Shown piece by piece: positions 36,568 to 46,080 of a stretch of 64,000 nt of DNA. The notes below the pieces were generated by a model. The model made no database searches. It had not been told where the DNA came from and saw only the letters and a program-made list of their open reading frames with translations. The DNA is from Pseudomonas poae (GTDB taxonomy: Bacteria; Pseudomonadota; Gammaproteobacteria; Pseudomonadales; Pseudomonadaceae), in NCBI RefSeq assembly GCF_001439785.1, contig NZ_JYLI01000001.1, positions 186,001 through 250,000 on the forward strand. The letters run 5' to 3'. The stretch's first letter is position 1. Every line of letters begins with the position of its first letter. A program made the translations under genes and the position numbers.

Positions 36568-37710
36568 ATGCCTCGATTCATCCCGTCTGTCACGGCCCTT
36601 GCGCTGTTTATTGGCGCAAGCCACTGCCTGGCCGCGACCGACCTGCGCGCCGTGGTGGACGCCAGCGTCAAGCCGCTGATGCAACAGCACGCCATCCCCG
36701 GTTTGGTCGTTGGGGTGCTGCAGGACGGCAAAGCGCAGTACTTCAGCTACGGCGTGGCGGACAAGCAAAGCGGGCAATCCGTCAGTGAGAACACCCTGTT
36801 CGAAGTCGGCTCGGTGAGCAAAACGTTCACCGCCACCCTCGCAGGCTATGCCGTGGCCACCGGCAAACTGACCCTCGATCAGCCTGCCAGCCACTACCTG
36901 CCGGCACTCAAGGGCGGCCGGTTCGATCACATCAGCGTACTCAACCTGGGCACCTACACCGCTGGCGGCCTGCCGCTGCAATTTCCCCAGGAGGCGGATG
37001 TCAGCCAGCGCATGATCGGCTATTTCCAGCAGTGGCAACCCGCGTTTGCCCCTGGCACCCAGCGGCTGTATTCCAACCCAAGCCTGGGCCTGTTTGGTTA
37101 TCTGGCGGCGCAAAGCCTGGGGCAGCCATTCGATCAATTGATGGAAAAGACCTTGCTGCCCAGGCTTGGGCTGAAGCACACCTTCCTGAAAATCCCTCTA
37201 AACAAGATGAGCTTGTACGCCCAAGGCTATGACAGCAAAGGAAAACCTGTACGCGTTGGCGCAGGCGCAATGGACAGTGAAGCCTATGGCATCAAGACCA
37301 GCGCGGCGGACCTGCTGCACTACGTGGACGTCAACATGAACCCCGCTGGCCAGGCAAAACTCGTCCAGCAGGCCATTGCGCTTACCCATACCGGCTACTA
37401 CACCGTCAATGGCATGACGCAGGGCCTGGGCTGGGAAATGTATCCGTACCCGATCGCGCTGGACGCCCTGATTGATGGCAACTCCACACAAATGGCCGTG
37501 GAGCCGCACAAGGTCGAGTGGCTGACACCTGCGCGCGCGCCCCATGCGGACACGCTGGTGAACAAGACCGGTTCCACCAATGGTTTCGGCGCGTATGTGG
37601 CCTATGTGCCGAGCAAGCGCTTGGGCGTGGTCATCCTGGCGAACAGGAACTACCCGAACAGCGAGCGCGTAAAGGTGGCCCATGGGATCCTGAAGGCGCT
37701 GGCCCCTTGA
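36568..37710 (+). CDS. ampC: Class C beta-lactamase AmpC
   Basis: Periplasmic serine beta-lactamase of 380 residues that opens cephalosporins and penicillins. Signal peptide ends near SHCLAATD (cleavage about residue 23). The three class C motifs are present: S82-V-S-K85, Y168-S-N170 and K333-T-G335. Class C enzymes usually show Y-A-N or Y-S-N. The divergent neighbour is DUF2252 and not ampR, so induction through AmpR would need a distant regulator. GGAAG lies 6 bp before the ATG. Confidence 0.93.
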   Translation: MPRFIPSVTALALFIGASHCLAATDLRAVVDASVKPLMQQHAIPGLVVGVLQDGKAQYFSYGVADKQSGQSVSENTLFEVGSVSKTFTATLAGYAVATGKLTLDQPASHYLPALKGGRFDHISVLNLGTYTAGGLPLQFPQEADVSQRMIGYFQQWQPAFAPGTQRLYSNPSLGLFGYLAAQSLGQPFDQLMEKTLLPRLGLKHTFLKIPLNKMSLYAQGYDSKGKPVRVGAGAMDSEAYGIKTSAADLLHYVDVNMNPAGQAKLVQQAIALTHTGYYTVNGMTQGLGWEMYPYPIALDALIDGNSTQMAVEPHKVEWLTPARAPHADTLVNKTGSTNGFGAYVAYVPSKRLGVVILANRNYPNSERVKVAHGILKALAP

Positions 37711-37727
37711 TCACCGCGCTGATAGCC

Positions 37728-38330
37728 TCAGGCCGGTACGCCACTGTGAAAGCGGAACTCGACATCGGCTGACTCGATCAGCTCCTGTTCGGCCGCCCTC
37801 ACCCGCTCGATGACCTGGGCGATGTCAGCCGCATCGCCATACTGATACGCGAGTTTCAAATAACCCTGGAAATGCCGCGCCTCGCTTTTCAGCAAACCGA
37901 AGTAGAACGTGCCGAGTTCTTCGTCCAGATGCGGCACCATTGCTTCGAAGCGCTCGCAACTGCGTGCTTCGATAAAGGCGCCGACCACCAGTGTATCCAC
38001 CAGTTTGACCGGCTCGTGGTTGCGCACCACCTTGCGCAACGCCGAGGCGTAGCGGCCGGCCGACAACTGGCGCAGCTCGACCTTGCGCTTTTTGATCAGG
38101 CGCATCACCTGTTCGTGGTGCACCAGTTCTTCGCGGGCCAGGCGCGACATCATGTTGATCAGGTCGACATGGCCGTGGTACTTGGCGATCAGGCTGAGGG
38201 CGGTACTGGCCGCCTTGAATTCGCAGTTCTTGTGGTCGATCAGCAGGGTGTCCTGATCGGCCAGCGCGGCCTGAACCCAGGCATCGGGGGTGCGGCAGCC
38301 GAGGAATTGGTGGATGTCGGGCAGGTTCAT
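37728..38330 (-). CDS. miaE: tRNA-(ms2io6A37) hydroxylase MiaE
   Basis: Di-iron, ferritin-like monooxygenase of 200 residues that hydroxylates the isopentenyl group at A37 of some tRNAs. Metal ligands appear in HKNCEFKAA, then AREELVHHEQV, and later SCERFEAM and SEARHFQGYL, in the expected E-x-x-H spacing. The ATG at 38330 (MNLPDIHQF) is chosen over 38345. It needs oxygen, and its divergent neighbour is an Anr-controlled stress protein. Confidence 0.93.
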   Translation of the reverse strand: MNLPDIHQFLGCRTPDAWVQAALADQDTLLIDHKNCEFKAASTALSLIAKYHGHVDLINMMSRLAREELVHHEQVMRLIKKRKVELRQLSAGRYASALRKVVRNHEPVKLVDTLVVGAFIEARSCERFEAMVPHLDEELGTFYFGLLKSEARHFQGYLKLAYQYGDAADIAQVIERVRAAEQELIESADVEFRFHSGVPA

Positions 38331-38403
38331 CGGGCTCACGGGCAAAGGATCACAAAAGGGCGCCGATTATACCGAGCGCGCCGCAGACCACCAGCCGCCA
38401 ACC

Positions 38404-38417
38404 TTGACGTGTATCAA
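38404..38417. promoter_or_regulatory. Anr/Fnr box
   Basis: TTGACGTGTATCAA matches the Anr/Fnr consensus TTGAT-N4-ATCAA at 9 of 10 fixed positions. A -10 element TATAGT lies at 38441-38446. The predicted transcription start near 38452 puts the box centre at -41.5, the class II activator position. Confidence 0.8.
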
Positions 38418-38478
38418 GATGACGAATGCCGGGCAGCAACTATAGTTGTTGCAGTCCACGTTCATGGAGGTGCCGACC

Positions 38479-39342
38479 ATGCAAGCCATCCGCAGCATTC
38501 TGGTGATTATCGAGCCCGAACAGGCCGACAGCCTGGCCCTCAGGCGCGCCAGGCTGATCGCCGGCGTGACCGGCGCGCACCTGCACTTGCTGGTGTGCGA
38601 CAGGCGGCACGAGCACTCGGCGCTGCTGAGCCAGCTCAAGGCCGGCTTGCGGGAGGACGGCTACAGCGTCACCACCGAACAGGCATGGAATGACAGCCTG
38701 CATGAAACCATCATCGACGTGCAGCAGGCCGAGGGTTGCGGCCTGGTGATCAAGCAGCACATGCCCGACAGCCCGCTGAAAAAGGCCCTGCTGACCCCGG
38801 CGGACTGGAAACTGCTGCGCTACTGCCCGACGCCGGTGCTGCTGGTGAAGACCTCTACGCCGTGGAGCGGTGGCGTGATCCTCGCCGCGATCGATGTAGG
38901 CAATACCGACAGCGAACATCGCGCGCTGCACGACTCGATCATCGACCATGGCTTCGAAATTGCCAGCCTGGCCAAGGCGCAACTGCATGTGATCAGCGCC
39001 CATCCATCGCCAATGCTGGCGGCGGCCGATCCGACGTTCCAGCTCAGGGAAACCATCGCGGCGCGTTATCGCGAGCAGTGCAAGGCGTTCCAGGCGCAAT
39101 TCGATGTGGACGACGCGCATCTGCATATCGAGGAAGGCCCGGCCGATGTACTGATCCCGTTTGCGGCGCACAAATGGCAGGCGGCGGTGACGATCATCGG
39201 CACCGTGGCGCGCACCGGGATTTCCGGAGCGTTGATTGGTAATACGGCGGAGGTGGTGCTCGATGCAGTGGAGAGCGATGTGCTGGTGCTGAAACCGCAG
39301 ACCCTGATGGATCACCTTGAAGAGCTGGCCATCAACTCCTGA
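38479..39342 (+). CDS. Tandem universal stress protein, Anr-controlled
   Basis: Protein of 287 residues with two UspA domains. The first (about 1-135) has IRSILVIIEPEQADSLALRR, and the second starts WSGGVILAAIDVGN near 145 and ends with VTIIGTVARTGISGALIGNT then AEVVL, an ATP-type loop. In P. aeruginosa several Usp proteins are induced by Anr and help survival without oxygen; the Anr box upstream fits that. The ATG at 38479 is preceded by GGAGGTG and is preferred over 38446 and 38464. Confidence 0.9.
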   Translation: MQAIRSILVIIEPEQADSLALRRARLIAGVTGAHLHLLVCDRRHEHSALLSQLKAGLREDGYSVTTEQAWNDSLHETIIDVQQAEGCGLVIKQHMPDSPLKKALLTPADWKLLRYCPTPVLLVKTSTPWSGGVILAAIDVGNTDSEHRALHDSIIDHGFEIASLAKAQLHVISAHPSPMLAAADPTFQLRETIAARYREQCKAFQAQFDVDDAHLHIEEGPADVLIPFAAHKWQAAVTIIGTVARTGISGALIGNTAEVVLDAVESDVLVLKPQTLMDHLEELAINS

Positions 39343-39417
39343 GACGATGAAGATTAACGGTGGGCGGCGGCACCAAGTCGTCGACTGAGCGCTGTCGTCG
39401 GCCAAACGGAAGCTTCT

Positions 39418-39600
39418 GTGGCGAGCGGGCTTGTCCAAATGCCGTTCAGTTAAGCGCAGATTCCCCTGTGGCGAGCAGGCTTGTCCTGCGTTGGGCTGCG
39501 CAGCAGCCCCAATACCAGGCGCTGAACCGTATCAGGTACACCGCGTGTTGCTGGATTGGGGCCGCTTCGCACCCCAACGCGGGGCAAGCCCGCTCGCCAC
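39418..39600. repeat. Composite REP element (third REP plus REPIN copy 4)
   Basis: Bases 39468-39600 are a 133-bp REPIN oriented like copy 1. A further REP begins at 39418, separated by a spacer reading GCCGTTCAGTTAAGCGCAGA. This 183-bp unit is the inverted counterpart of 21361-21543. It lies 75 bp after the stress protein gene. Confidence 0.88.
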
Positions 39601-39790
39601 AGGGATGTGGTTGTGTGAAATCTCAGATCCTGACGTCATCTGATGAGAGGGCACTACACAAACCAGCGAAACAGTCGACCATGTTAGCCCTATGTCTAAG
39701 CCCGATCACCCGGCAAACTTGACCAGGCAACTTACCTTTAGATTTTTTTTGCCGTAGAATCACCCGGCCTTGTAAGGCGCCAATAATCCG
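39601..39790. other. Promoter side of the acnB gap
   Basis: No gene is visible between the REP composite and the acnB leader. The stretch contains a possible -35 TTGACC at 39718, then an A/T-rich run with eight T at 39744-39751 and TAGAAT near 39755. A sigma-70 promoter probably lies here, but the spacing of these boxes is not standard, so the start site is uncertain. Confidence 0.4.
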
Positions 39791-39791
39791 C

Positions 39792-39932
39792 TGGAAGCTG
39801 TTTTCAAAGCGTCACGAGCACAGTCGTTCCTTCAGAACGGTGTTGGCGATGGTCAATGACTCGGTAGGTCAAGCCCTCGCCAACCCTCATCAGTTTCGTT
39901 CTGCAGGCGTAAAACTTTGAAAGCAGCTTCTG
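39792..39932 (+). ncRNA. Structured 5' leader upstream of acnB
   Basis: Three nested inverted repeats form one long rod. The outer stem pairs 39794-39809 with 39915-39930 (GAAGCTGTTTTCAAAG with CTTTGAAAGCAGCTTC, 15 Watson-Crick pairs and one G-U). The middle stem pairs CAGAACG at 39833 with CGTTCTG at 39897. The inner stem pairs GTTGGCGA at 39842 with TCGCCAAC at 39877. GAACG can also pair with CGTTC at 39824, giving a competing local hairpin. The structure ends about 110 bases before the GTG start. I do not match it to a known Rfam family. Confidence 0.55.
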
Positions 39933-40041
39933 TGAGAGATGCCGGCAGCGCTGGCTTTGCGGCCCAAAAAGCCCCCGAGCGCATGCGTGCCGATCATTTC
40001 TGGATGAGCGTCCCGTGGGACCACTGATGAGGGTAATAACT

Positions 40042-42651
40042 GTGCTTGAAGCCTACCGCAAACATATCGAAGAGCGTGCAGCCCTGGGTATTGTTCCCCA
40101 GCCGCTTAACGCCGAACAAACCGCAGGCCTGGTCGAGCTGCTGAAAAATCCTCCTGCCGGCGAAGAAGCATTCCTCGTTGACCTGATCACCAACCGCATT
40201 CCACCAGGCGTTGACGAAGCTGCCTACGTCAAGGCCGGTTTCCTTTCCGCCCTGGCCAAGGGCGAAGCCACTTCCCCCCTGATCGACAAGAAACGCGCCG
40301 TTGAACTGCTTGGCACCATGCAAGGCGGCTATAACATCGTGACGTTGGTCGAGCTGCTGGACGACGCCACGCTGGCGCCTGTCGCGGCCGCCCAGCTCAA
40401 GCACACCCTGCTGATGTTCGACGCGTTCCACGACGTGGCTGAAAAAGCCAAGAACGGCAATGAGCATGCCAAAGGCGTGCTCCAGTCCTGGGCTGACGGC
40501 GAATGGTTCCGCAACCGCCCTACCCTGGCCGACAAGATCAGCCTGCGCGTGTTCAAGGTCACTGGCGAAACCAACACCGACGACCTGTCGCCGGCACCAG
40601 ACGCCTGGTCGCGCCCTGACATCCCGCTGCACGCCCTTGCAATGCTGAAAATGGCCCGCGAAGGCATCGTGCCGGACGAGCAAGGCAAAACCGGCCCGAT
40701 GAAGCAGATCGAAGAGATGCGCGGCCAGGGCTTCCCGATCGCCTACGTCGGTGACGTGGTCGGTACCGGTTCGTCGCGCAAATCGGCCACCAACTCGGTG
40801 CTGTGGTTCTTCGGCGACGACGTGCCTTACGTGCCGAACAAGCGCGCCGGCGGCTTCTGCTTCGGCAGCAAGATTGCGCCGATCTTCTACAACACCATGG
40901 AAGATGCTGGCGCTCTGCCGATCGAGTTCGACGTCAGCAACATCAACATGGGCGACGTGATCGACCTGTACCCGCACGCTGGCAAAGTCTGCAAGCACGG
41001 GACCGACGAGGTCATCACCACCTTCGAAATGAAGACCCCGGTGCTGTTGGACGAAGTCCGTGCCGGCGGCCGTATCCCGCTGATCATCGGCCGCGGCCTG
41101 ACCGACAAGGCACGCGCCGAACTGGGCCTGGGCCCTACCGACCTGTTCAAGCTGCCTGAAGCCCCAGTCGACACCGGCAAGGGTTTCACACTGGCGCAGA
41201 AGATGGTCGGCAAGGCCTGCGGCCTGCCGGAAGGCAAAGGCGTGCGTCCCGGCACCTACTGCGAACCGAAGATGACCACCGTCGGCTCTCAGGACACCAC
41301 CGGTCCAATGACCCGTGACGAACTCAAAGACCTGGCGTGCCTGGGCTTCTCGACCGATCTGGTGATGCAGTCCTTCTGCCACACCGCGGCTTATCCAAAG
41401 CCAATCGACGTGACCACCCACCACACCCTGCCTGACTTCATCATGACCCGTGGCGGTGTATCGCTGCGTCCAGGCGACGGCATCATCCACAGCTGGCTGA
41501 ACCGCATGCTGCTGCCGGACACCGTCGGCACCGGTGGCGACTCCCACACCCGTTTCCCGATGGGCATCTCCTTCCCGGCCGGTTCCGGTCTGGTCGCGTT
41601 CGCCGCAGCCACTGGCGTCATGCCGCTGGACATGCCGGAATCGATCCTGGTGCGCTTCAAAGGCAAGATGAAGCCTGGCATCACCCTGCGCGACCTGGTG
41701 CACGCCATTCCTTACTACGCGATCCAGTCCGGCTTGCTGACCGTAGAAAAGAAAGGCAAGAAAAACGCCTTCTCCGGCCGCATCCTGGAAATCGAAGGCC
41801 TGAACGACCTGACGCTGGAGCAGGCGTTCGAGCTGTCCGACGCCTCTGCCGAACGTTCAGCTGCCGGTTGCACCATCAAGCTGTCCAAAGAGTCGGTCAC
41901 CGAGTACCTGAACTCCAACATCACCCTGCTGCGCTGGATGATCGGTGAAGGCTACGGCGACCCGCGCACCCTGGAACGTCGTGCCCAAGCGATGGAAGCC
42001 TGGGTTGCCAACCCTGAGCTGATGGAAGCCGATGCCGACGCCGAATACGCTGAAATCATCGAGATCGACCTGTCGGAAATCAACGAGCCGATCCTCTGCG
42101 CGCCTAACGACCCGGACGATGCCCGTCTGTTGTCCAGCGTTGCCGGTGAGAAGATCGACGAAGTGTTCATCGGTTCGTGCATGACCAACATCGGTCACTT
42201 CCGCGCTGCCGGCAAATTGCTGGAGCAGGTCAAGGGTCAGCTGCCAACCCGTCTGTGGCTGTCGCCGCCGACCAAGATGGACGCTCACCAACTGACCGAA
42301 GAAGGCTACTACGGCATCTACGGCAAGGCTGGCGCACGCATGGAAATGCCGGGCTGCTCGCTGTGCATGGGTAACCAGGCACGGGTTGAGCCGAACTCGA
42401 CGGTTGTCTCCACGTCGACCCGTAACTTCCCGAACCGTCTGGGTGACGGCGCTAACGTCTACCTGGCTTCGGCTGAGCTGGCGGCAGTGGCCTCTACCCT
42501 GGGTCGCCTGCCGACTGTCGAAGAGTACATGGGCTACGCAGCGAAACTGGACACCATGGCCAGTGACGTCTACCGCTACCTCAACTTCGACCAAATCGCC
42601 GAGTTCCGCAAGATCGCAGCAAGCGCCAACATCCCGGTGATTCAAGCCTAA
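40042..42651 (+). CDS. acnB: Aconitate hydratase B
   Basis: Bifunctional aconitase/2-methylisocitrate dehydratase of 869 residues; it converts citrate to isocitrate in the TCA cycle. The start is the GTG at 40042 ([16 protein letters not shown]), with GAGGGT upstream; the ORF is open further but family members begin here. The HEAT-like N-terminal domain is followed by the swivel domain ([16 protein letters not shown]) and the cluster domain. The 4Fe-4S ligands are the Cys in [12 protein letters not shown] and the pair in CSLCMGN. A strong terminator follows. A structured leader precedes it. Confidence 0.96.
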   Translation: MLEAYRKHIEERAALGIVPQPLNAEQTAGLVELLKNPPAGEEAFLVDLITNRIPPGVDEAAYVKAGFLSALAKGEATSPLIDKKRAVELLGTMQGGYNIVTLVELLDDATLAPVAAAQLKHTLLMFDAFHDVAEKAKNGNEHAKGVLQSWADGEWFRNRPTLADKISLRVFKVTGETNTDDLSPAPDAWSRPDIPLHALAMLKMAREGIVPDEQGKTGPMKQIEEMRGQGFPIAYVGDVVGTGSSRKSATNSVLWFFGDDVPYVPNKRAGGFCFGSKIAPIFYNTMEDAGALPIEFDVSNINMGDVIDLYPHAGKVCKHGTDEVITTFEMKTPVLLDEVRAGGRIPLIIGRGLTDKARAELGLGPTDLFKLPEAPVDTGKGFTLAQKMVGKACGLPEGKGVRPGTYCEPKMTTVGSQDTTGPMTRDELKDLACLGFSTDLVMQSFCHTAAYPKPIDVTTHHTLPDFIMTRGGVSLRPGDGIIHSWLNRMLLPDTVGTGGDSHTRFPMGISFPAGSGLVAFAAATGVMPLDMPESILVRFKGKMKPGITLRDLVHAIPYYAIQSGLLTVEKKGKKNAFSGRILEIEGLNDLTLEQAFELSDASAERSAAGCTIKLSKESVTEYLNSNITLLRWMIGEGYGDPRTLERRAQAMEAWVANPELMEADADAEYAEIIEIDLSEINEPILCAPNDPDDARLLSSVAGEKIDEVFIGSCMTNIGHFRAAGKLLEQVKGQLPTRLWLSPPTKMDAHQLTEEGYYGIYGKAGARMEMPGCSLCMGNQARVEPNSTVVSTSTRNFPNRLGDGANVYLASAELAAVASTLGRLPTVEEYMGYAAKLDTMASDVYRYLNFDQIAEFRKIAASANIPVIQA

Positions 42652-42663
42652 GGTGTTGATGTG

Positions 42664-42702
42664 AAAAAACGCCGCGTATCGCAAGGTACGCGGCGTTTTT
42701 TT
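42664..42702 (+). terminator. Rho-independent terminator of acnB
   Basis: AACGCCGCGTA and TACGCGGCGTT make an 11-bp stem with an 8-base loop, followed by a run of T and preceded by A6. It can act in both directions. Confidence 0.92.
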
Positions 42703-42741
42703 ATGCCTGGAATCCAGTATCAGCACCACCACAAAACAAAT

Positions 42742-42765
42742 GTGGGAGGGGCTTGCTCCTCCCAC
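42742..42765. repeat. Single REP palindrome
   Basis: GTGGGAGGGGCTTGCTCCTC then CCAC, of the GTGGGAG class, between the acnB terminator and the permease end. Confidence 0.75.
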
Positions 42766-42804
42766 CTTTCAGATGTTGAGCAGCCCTGAAAACTGCGTCA
42801 AACC

Positions 42805-44082
42805 TCAAGCAATAAACGAATACACCAACGCCGTAATCGCCACCACACCCACCGCCGTGACAAACACATTGGACGCCTGCCCACGGTATTTGGCCATCGC
42901 GGGCACCTTGCGGATGGCATACATCGGCATCAAAAACAGGATCGATGCAATCACTGGCCCGCCCAGGGTTTCGATCATGCCGAGAATGCTTGGGTTAAGC
43001 GTTGCGACCAGCCAGCACACCACCAGCATAAAGGCCGCAGTCATGCGGTCCAGGGTCTTGGGCGCCGGGCGGCGGCCAGTTTTGACGATCAGGCCCTTGA
43101 GACCTTCGCTGGCGCCGATGTAGTGGCCCAGGAATGACTTGGCAATCGCCACAAACGCAATCAGCGGGGCGGCGAAGGCGATGGTCGGATTATCGAAGTG
43201 GTTGGCCAGGTACGACAGAATCGACAGGTTCTGCGCCTTCGCCTCAGCCAGTTGCGCCGGCGACAGGGTCAGCACGCAGCTGAACACGAAGAACAGCACC
43301 ATCACCACCATCAACACATGGGCGCGGCACAGAATCTGCGAACTGCGCTCATCGGCGTGGGCGCCGTACTGGCGCTTCTGGTCCACCGCGAAGGCCGAGA
43401 TGATCGGCGAATGGTTGAATGAGAACACCATCACTGGAATCGCCAGCCACAGGGTGTTGAGCAACGCCGAGGGCGCCGGCGGTTCACTGGCTGTGCTGAG
43501 AATGCCGCCAGTCCAGTGCGGCACCAGGTACACCGCGAGGAACAGCAGTGCGACGATAAACGGATACACCATCAGGCTCATGGCTTTGACGATCACCTGT
43601 TCACCGCAACGCACAACGGCCAGCAGGCCCAGAATCAGCACGAACGACAGGATCGCCCGTGGCGGCGGCATGATGTGCAGTTGATGCTCCATGAAGCTGC
43701 CGACCGTGTTGGTCAGCGCAACGCTGTAGATCAGCAAAATCGGGAAGATCGCAAAGAAGTACAACAGCGTGATCAACGCACCGGCCTTGATACCGAAGTG
43801 CTCTTCGACCACGTCGGTGATGTCCGAGCCCTCACGCCCGGACAGCACAAAACGGGTCAGGCCACGGTGCGCAAAGAACGTCATCGGGAACGCCAGCAGT
43901 GCCAAAATCACCAGCGGCCAGAAACCGCCGAGGCCCGCGTTGATCGGCAGAAACAGAGTGCCGGCGCCAATCGCCGTGCCGAACAGGCCCAGCATCCAGG
44001 TAGTGTCCTGGCGGCTCCAGCTTGAGAGGGTTGCAGGTGTCGTTGCATAGCGTTCGTCGACGCTATTGGCCTGATCATTCAT
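42805..44082 (-). CDS. Amino-acid permease, HAAAP/SdaC (serine/threonine) type
   Basis: Inner-membrane symporter of 425 residues with 11 hydrophobic segments. Family marks are WMLGLFGTAIGAGTLFLPIN (first helix, unwound GAG) and PVMVFSFNHSPIISAFAVDQ, as in the E. coli serine transporter SdaC and TdcC. Serine or threonine with proton is the likely substrate, but no deaminase gene is near to confirm this. The ATG at 44082 (MNDQANS) is chosen; ATGs at 44100 and 44106 are alternatives. Confidence 0.87.
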   Translation of the reverse strand: MNDQANSVDERYATTPATLSSWSRQDTTWMLGLFGTAIGAGTLFLPINAGLGGFWPLVILALLAFPMTFFAHRGLTRFVLSGREGSDITDVVEEHFGIKAGALITLLYFFAIFPILLIYSVALTNTVGSFMEHQLHIMPPPRAILSFVLILGLLAVVRCGEQVIVKAMSLMVYPFIVALLFLAVYLVPHWTGGILSTASEPPAPSALLNTLWLAIPVMVFSFNHSPIISAFAVDQKRQYGAHADERSSQILCRAHVLMVVMVLFFVFSCVLTLSPAQLAEAKAQNLSILSYLANHFDNPTIAFAAPLIAFVAIAKSFLGHYIGASEGLKGLIVKTGRRPAPKTLDRMTAAFMLVVCWLVATLNPSILGMIETLGGPVIASILFLMPMYAIRKVPAMAKYRGQASNVFVTAVGVVAITALVYSFIA

Positions 44083-44283
44083 CCGGTCGGATCTCCGCAT
44101 TGACACGGCCGGGACGAGTCAGAAAACCTGACAGGCAGCGCCCCGACCATGGAAGGGGCTGGATTGTCCGGGATTCTCTTGAAGAAGCAAAGACTTAGCT
44201 GAGGAACGGTGAGCGATGCAGGAGCCTCAGAATCGCTGCAAGCGCCGAATTCAGGGCGCCGGAGTGCGTACTCGTGCCTGAGA

Positions 44284-44616
44284 CTACAACGCTGAACTTT
44301 CCAGGTTTGAATTGCGCAGCTGGTCCTTGATGATGTGCTGTGCAATGTCCAGTTTTTCGATCAGGTCGGCCGTCTCGTGGGCGGTCAATGCCATGACGGG
44401 ACGATCCCAGTCATGATTTTTTATGACATTTATACGAAAGTCTCCAGCGGCATCAAACTCCGGGTACCACCCTACATCCAGTAAAAAACCTCCAGCGAAT
44501 TCGACCTGGAGCATGTCCTCCTTCAATAAATCGGTTTGCTTCGCCATAGCGACATGTCGCAATCGCGAGAGATCGTCGTGGGTGATCGTGCCATCGGTAA
44601 AGTTTAGTCGGATCAA
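44284..44616 (-). CDS. Putative immunity protein next to a toxin tail
   Basis: Protein of 110 residues starting at TTG (44616) behind AGGAGG with an 8-base spacer. It is acidic and soluble (DLLKEDMLQVEFAGGFLLDV, then WYPEFDAAGDFRINVI). I do not recognise the family. The start overlaps the stop of the toxin-like reading frame by TTGA, which is how immunity genes sit after polymorphic toxin genes. Base composition is lower in G/C than the surroundings. The immunity role is inferred from position only. Confidence 0.6.
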   Translation of the reverse strand: MIRLNFTDGTITHDDLSRLRHVAMAKQTDLLKEDMLQVEFAGGFLLDVGWYPEFDAAGDFRINVIKNHDWDRPVMALTAHETADLIEKLDIAQHIIKDQLRNSNLESSAL

Positions 44617-45034
44617 TTTGTTAACCTCCTGAATTCCAGTTCAGAAATCGGATGACCATGGATAGCGCCGCCGCTCAGCTCTACCCGAACCCAACGACTG
44701 AGCTTGCCATGGCTGGCACCTATGCAGTGCCGGTACTCCATCACCTTCCAGGGCTTTCCCTTGGTCGTCGGCGTACCAGTTTTATAGGCGTCCCTTTCAA
44801 GCTTTCAATAGCAACTCCAGGTCGGTATTTAGCTGGCCCAACCAGCGTACTTGCGATTACTGCTCGCCAGGGAATGAGCGCTGAAGGGCAATGTTTGTAT
44901 CCATAAGGCGTCCATTCGACATCAACCGGTGTGGCAGGAACAAGCATCCGTGTCGTCTCTGCTGGAAAGAAAGATGACGAAGACTGGCTCAATAAAGCGA
45001 CGCTGGACGAATGGTCAATAAATTCAGATCCGCC
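44613..45034 (-). pseudogene. Orphan C-terminal fragment of a polymorphic toxin, frameshifted
   Basis: One minus-strand frame reads MLVPATPVDVEWTPYGYKH to VGPAKYRPGVAIESL. The frame two bases off then continues ERDAYKTGTPTTKGKPWKV, VMEYRHCIGASHGK, RWVRVELSGG and IHGHPIS up to the TGA at 44613. Adding one base near 44795 joins them. The joined sequence looks like a C-terminal toxin module of Rhs/CDI/pyocin-type proteins, as I recall the GPAKY and IHGHPI pattern. No delivery domain is attached; the frame stops at 45035, next to another gene. Confidence 0.55.
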
Positions 45035-45128
45035 CTACGAAAAAAGAAATTTTTCCACTCCGACAAAACGATCCACATCACAAATCCCGCATACTCATTC
45101 GCTCAAACCCCTCAACAAGAGCGTTGCG

Positions 45129-46080
45129 ATGACCACCACTGTTCTGGTCCTGGTTGAGACCATCAACGAATACCTGCACATCATCGAGAGCAATGACTTT
45201 CATGTGATCCTCGCGCCGACCCCGGCCGAACGTGACCAGGCGATCAAGGCCCACGGTGCGCAGATCAAGGCTGTGCTGACCCGTGGCCCGCTCGGTCTGT
45301 ATGCCGAAGAAATCGCCGCGTTGCCGGCGCTGGAAATCATCTGCGTGATCGGCGCCGGTTATGAACACGTGGATCTGCAGGCCGCCAGCAATCGCGGAAT
45401 CGTCGTGACCAATGGCGCCGGGGTGAATGCTCCGTCGGTGGCAGACCATGCCATGGCGCTGCTGTTGTCGCTGGTGCGCGGCATCCCCCAGAACGACGCC
45501 GCCGTGCGTCGCGGTGAATGGCCCAAGGTGATGCGCCCTTCCCTGGGCGGCAAACAACTGGGCATTCTCGGGCTCGGCGCGGTAGGCCTGGAGATCGCCA
45601 GGCGCGCAGCCCTCGGGTTCGGCATGCAGATCAGCTACCACAACCGCCAGCCCCGATGACGTGGACTACACCTACTGCGCCACGGCGGTGGAACTGGCGC
45701 GCACGGCGGATTTCCTGATCCTCGCCACCCCCGGCGGCGCCAGCACTCGTCACTTGATCGACCGCCGCGTTCTGGACGCGCTCGGCCCCAATGGCTACCT
45801 GGTCAATATCGGCCGTGGCAGCGTGGTGGTCACCGCCGACCTGATCGCCGCCCTTGAGCAACGCCGCATCGGCGGCGCGGCGCTGGATGTGTTCGATGAC
45901 GAACCCAAGGTGCCCGACGCGCTGAAGAAACTCGGCAACACCGTGCTGACCTCCCACGTCGCCGGCCTGTCTCCGGAAGCCGCCCACGACACCGTGCAAC
46001 GCGTGGCCGACAACCTCACGGAATATTTCGCCGGGCGCCCGGTACTCACGCCCGTCGCTTTGCCAGCGCCCACTAAATGA
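45129..46080 (+). pseudogene. D-isomer 2-hydroxyacid dehydrogenase, single-base frameshift
   Basis: The first frame (ATG 45129, MTTTVLVLVETINEY) carries the substrate domain and the NAD loop LGILGLGAVGLEIARRAA, then stops at TGA 45657. The second frame from 45661 carries TADFLILATPGG, the catalytic Arg in NIGRGSVV, Glu in FDDEPKVP and His in SHVAG. Losing one C of the four-C run at 45651-45654 joins them as NRQPDDVDYTY. Full length would be about 316 residues, normal for the family. It is either a sequencing slip or a recent inactivation. Substrate unknown. Confidence 0.8.
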
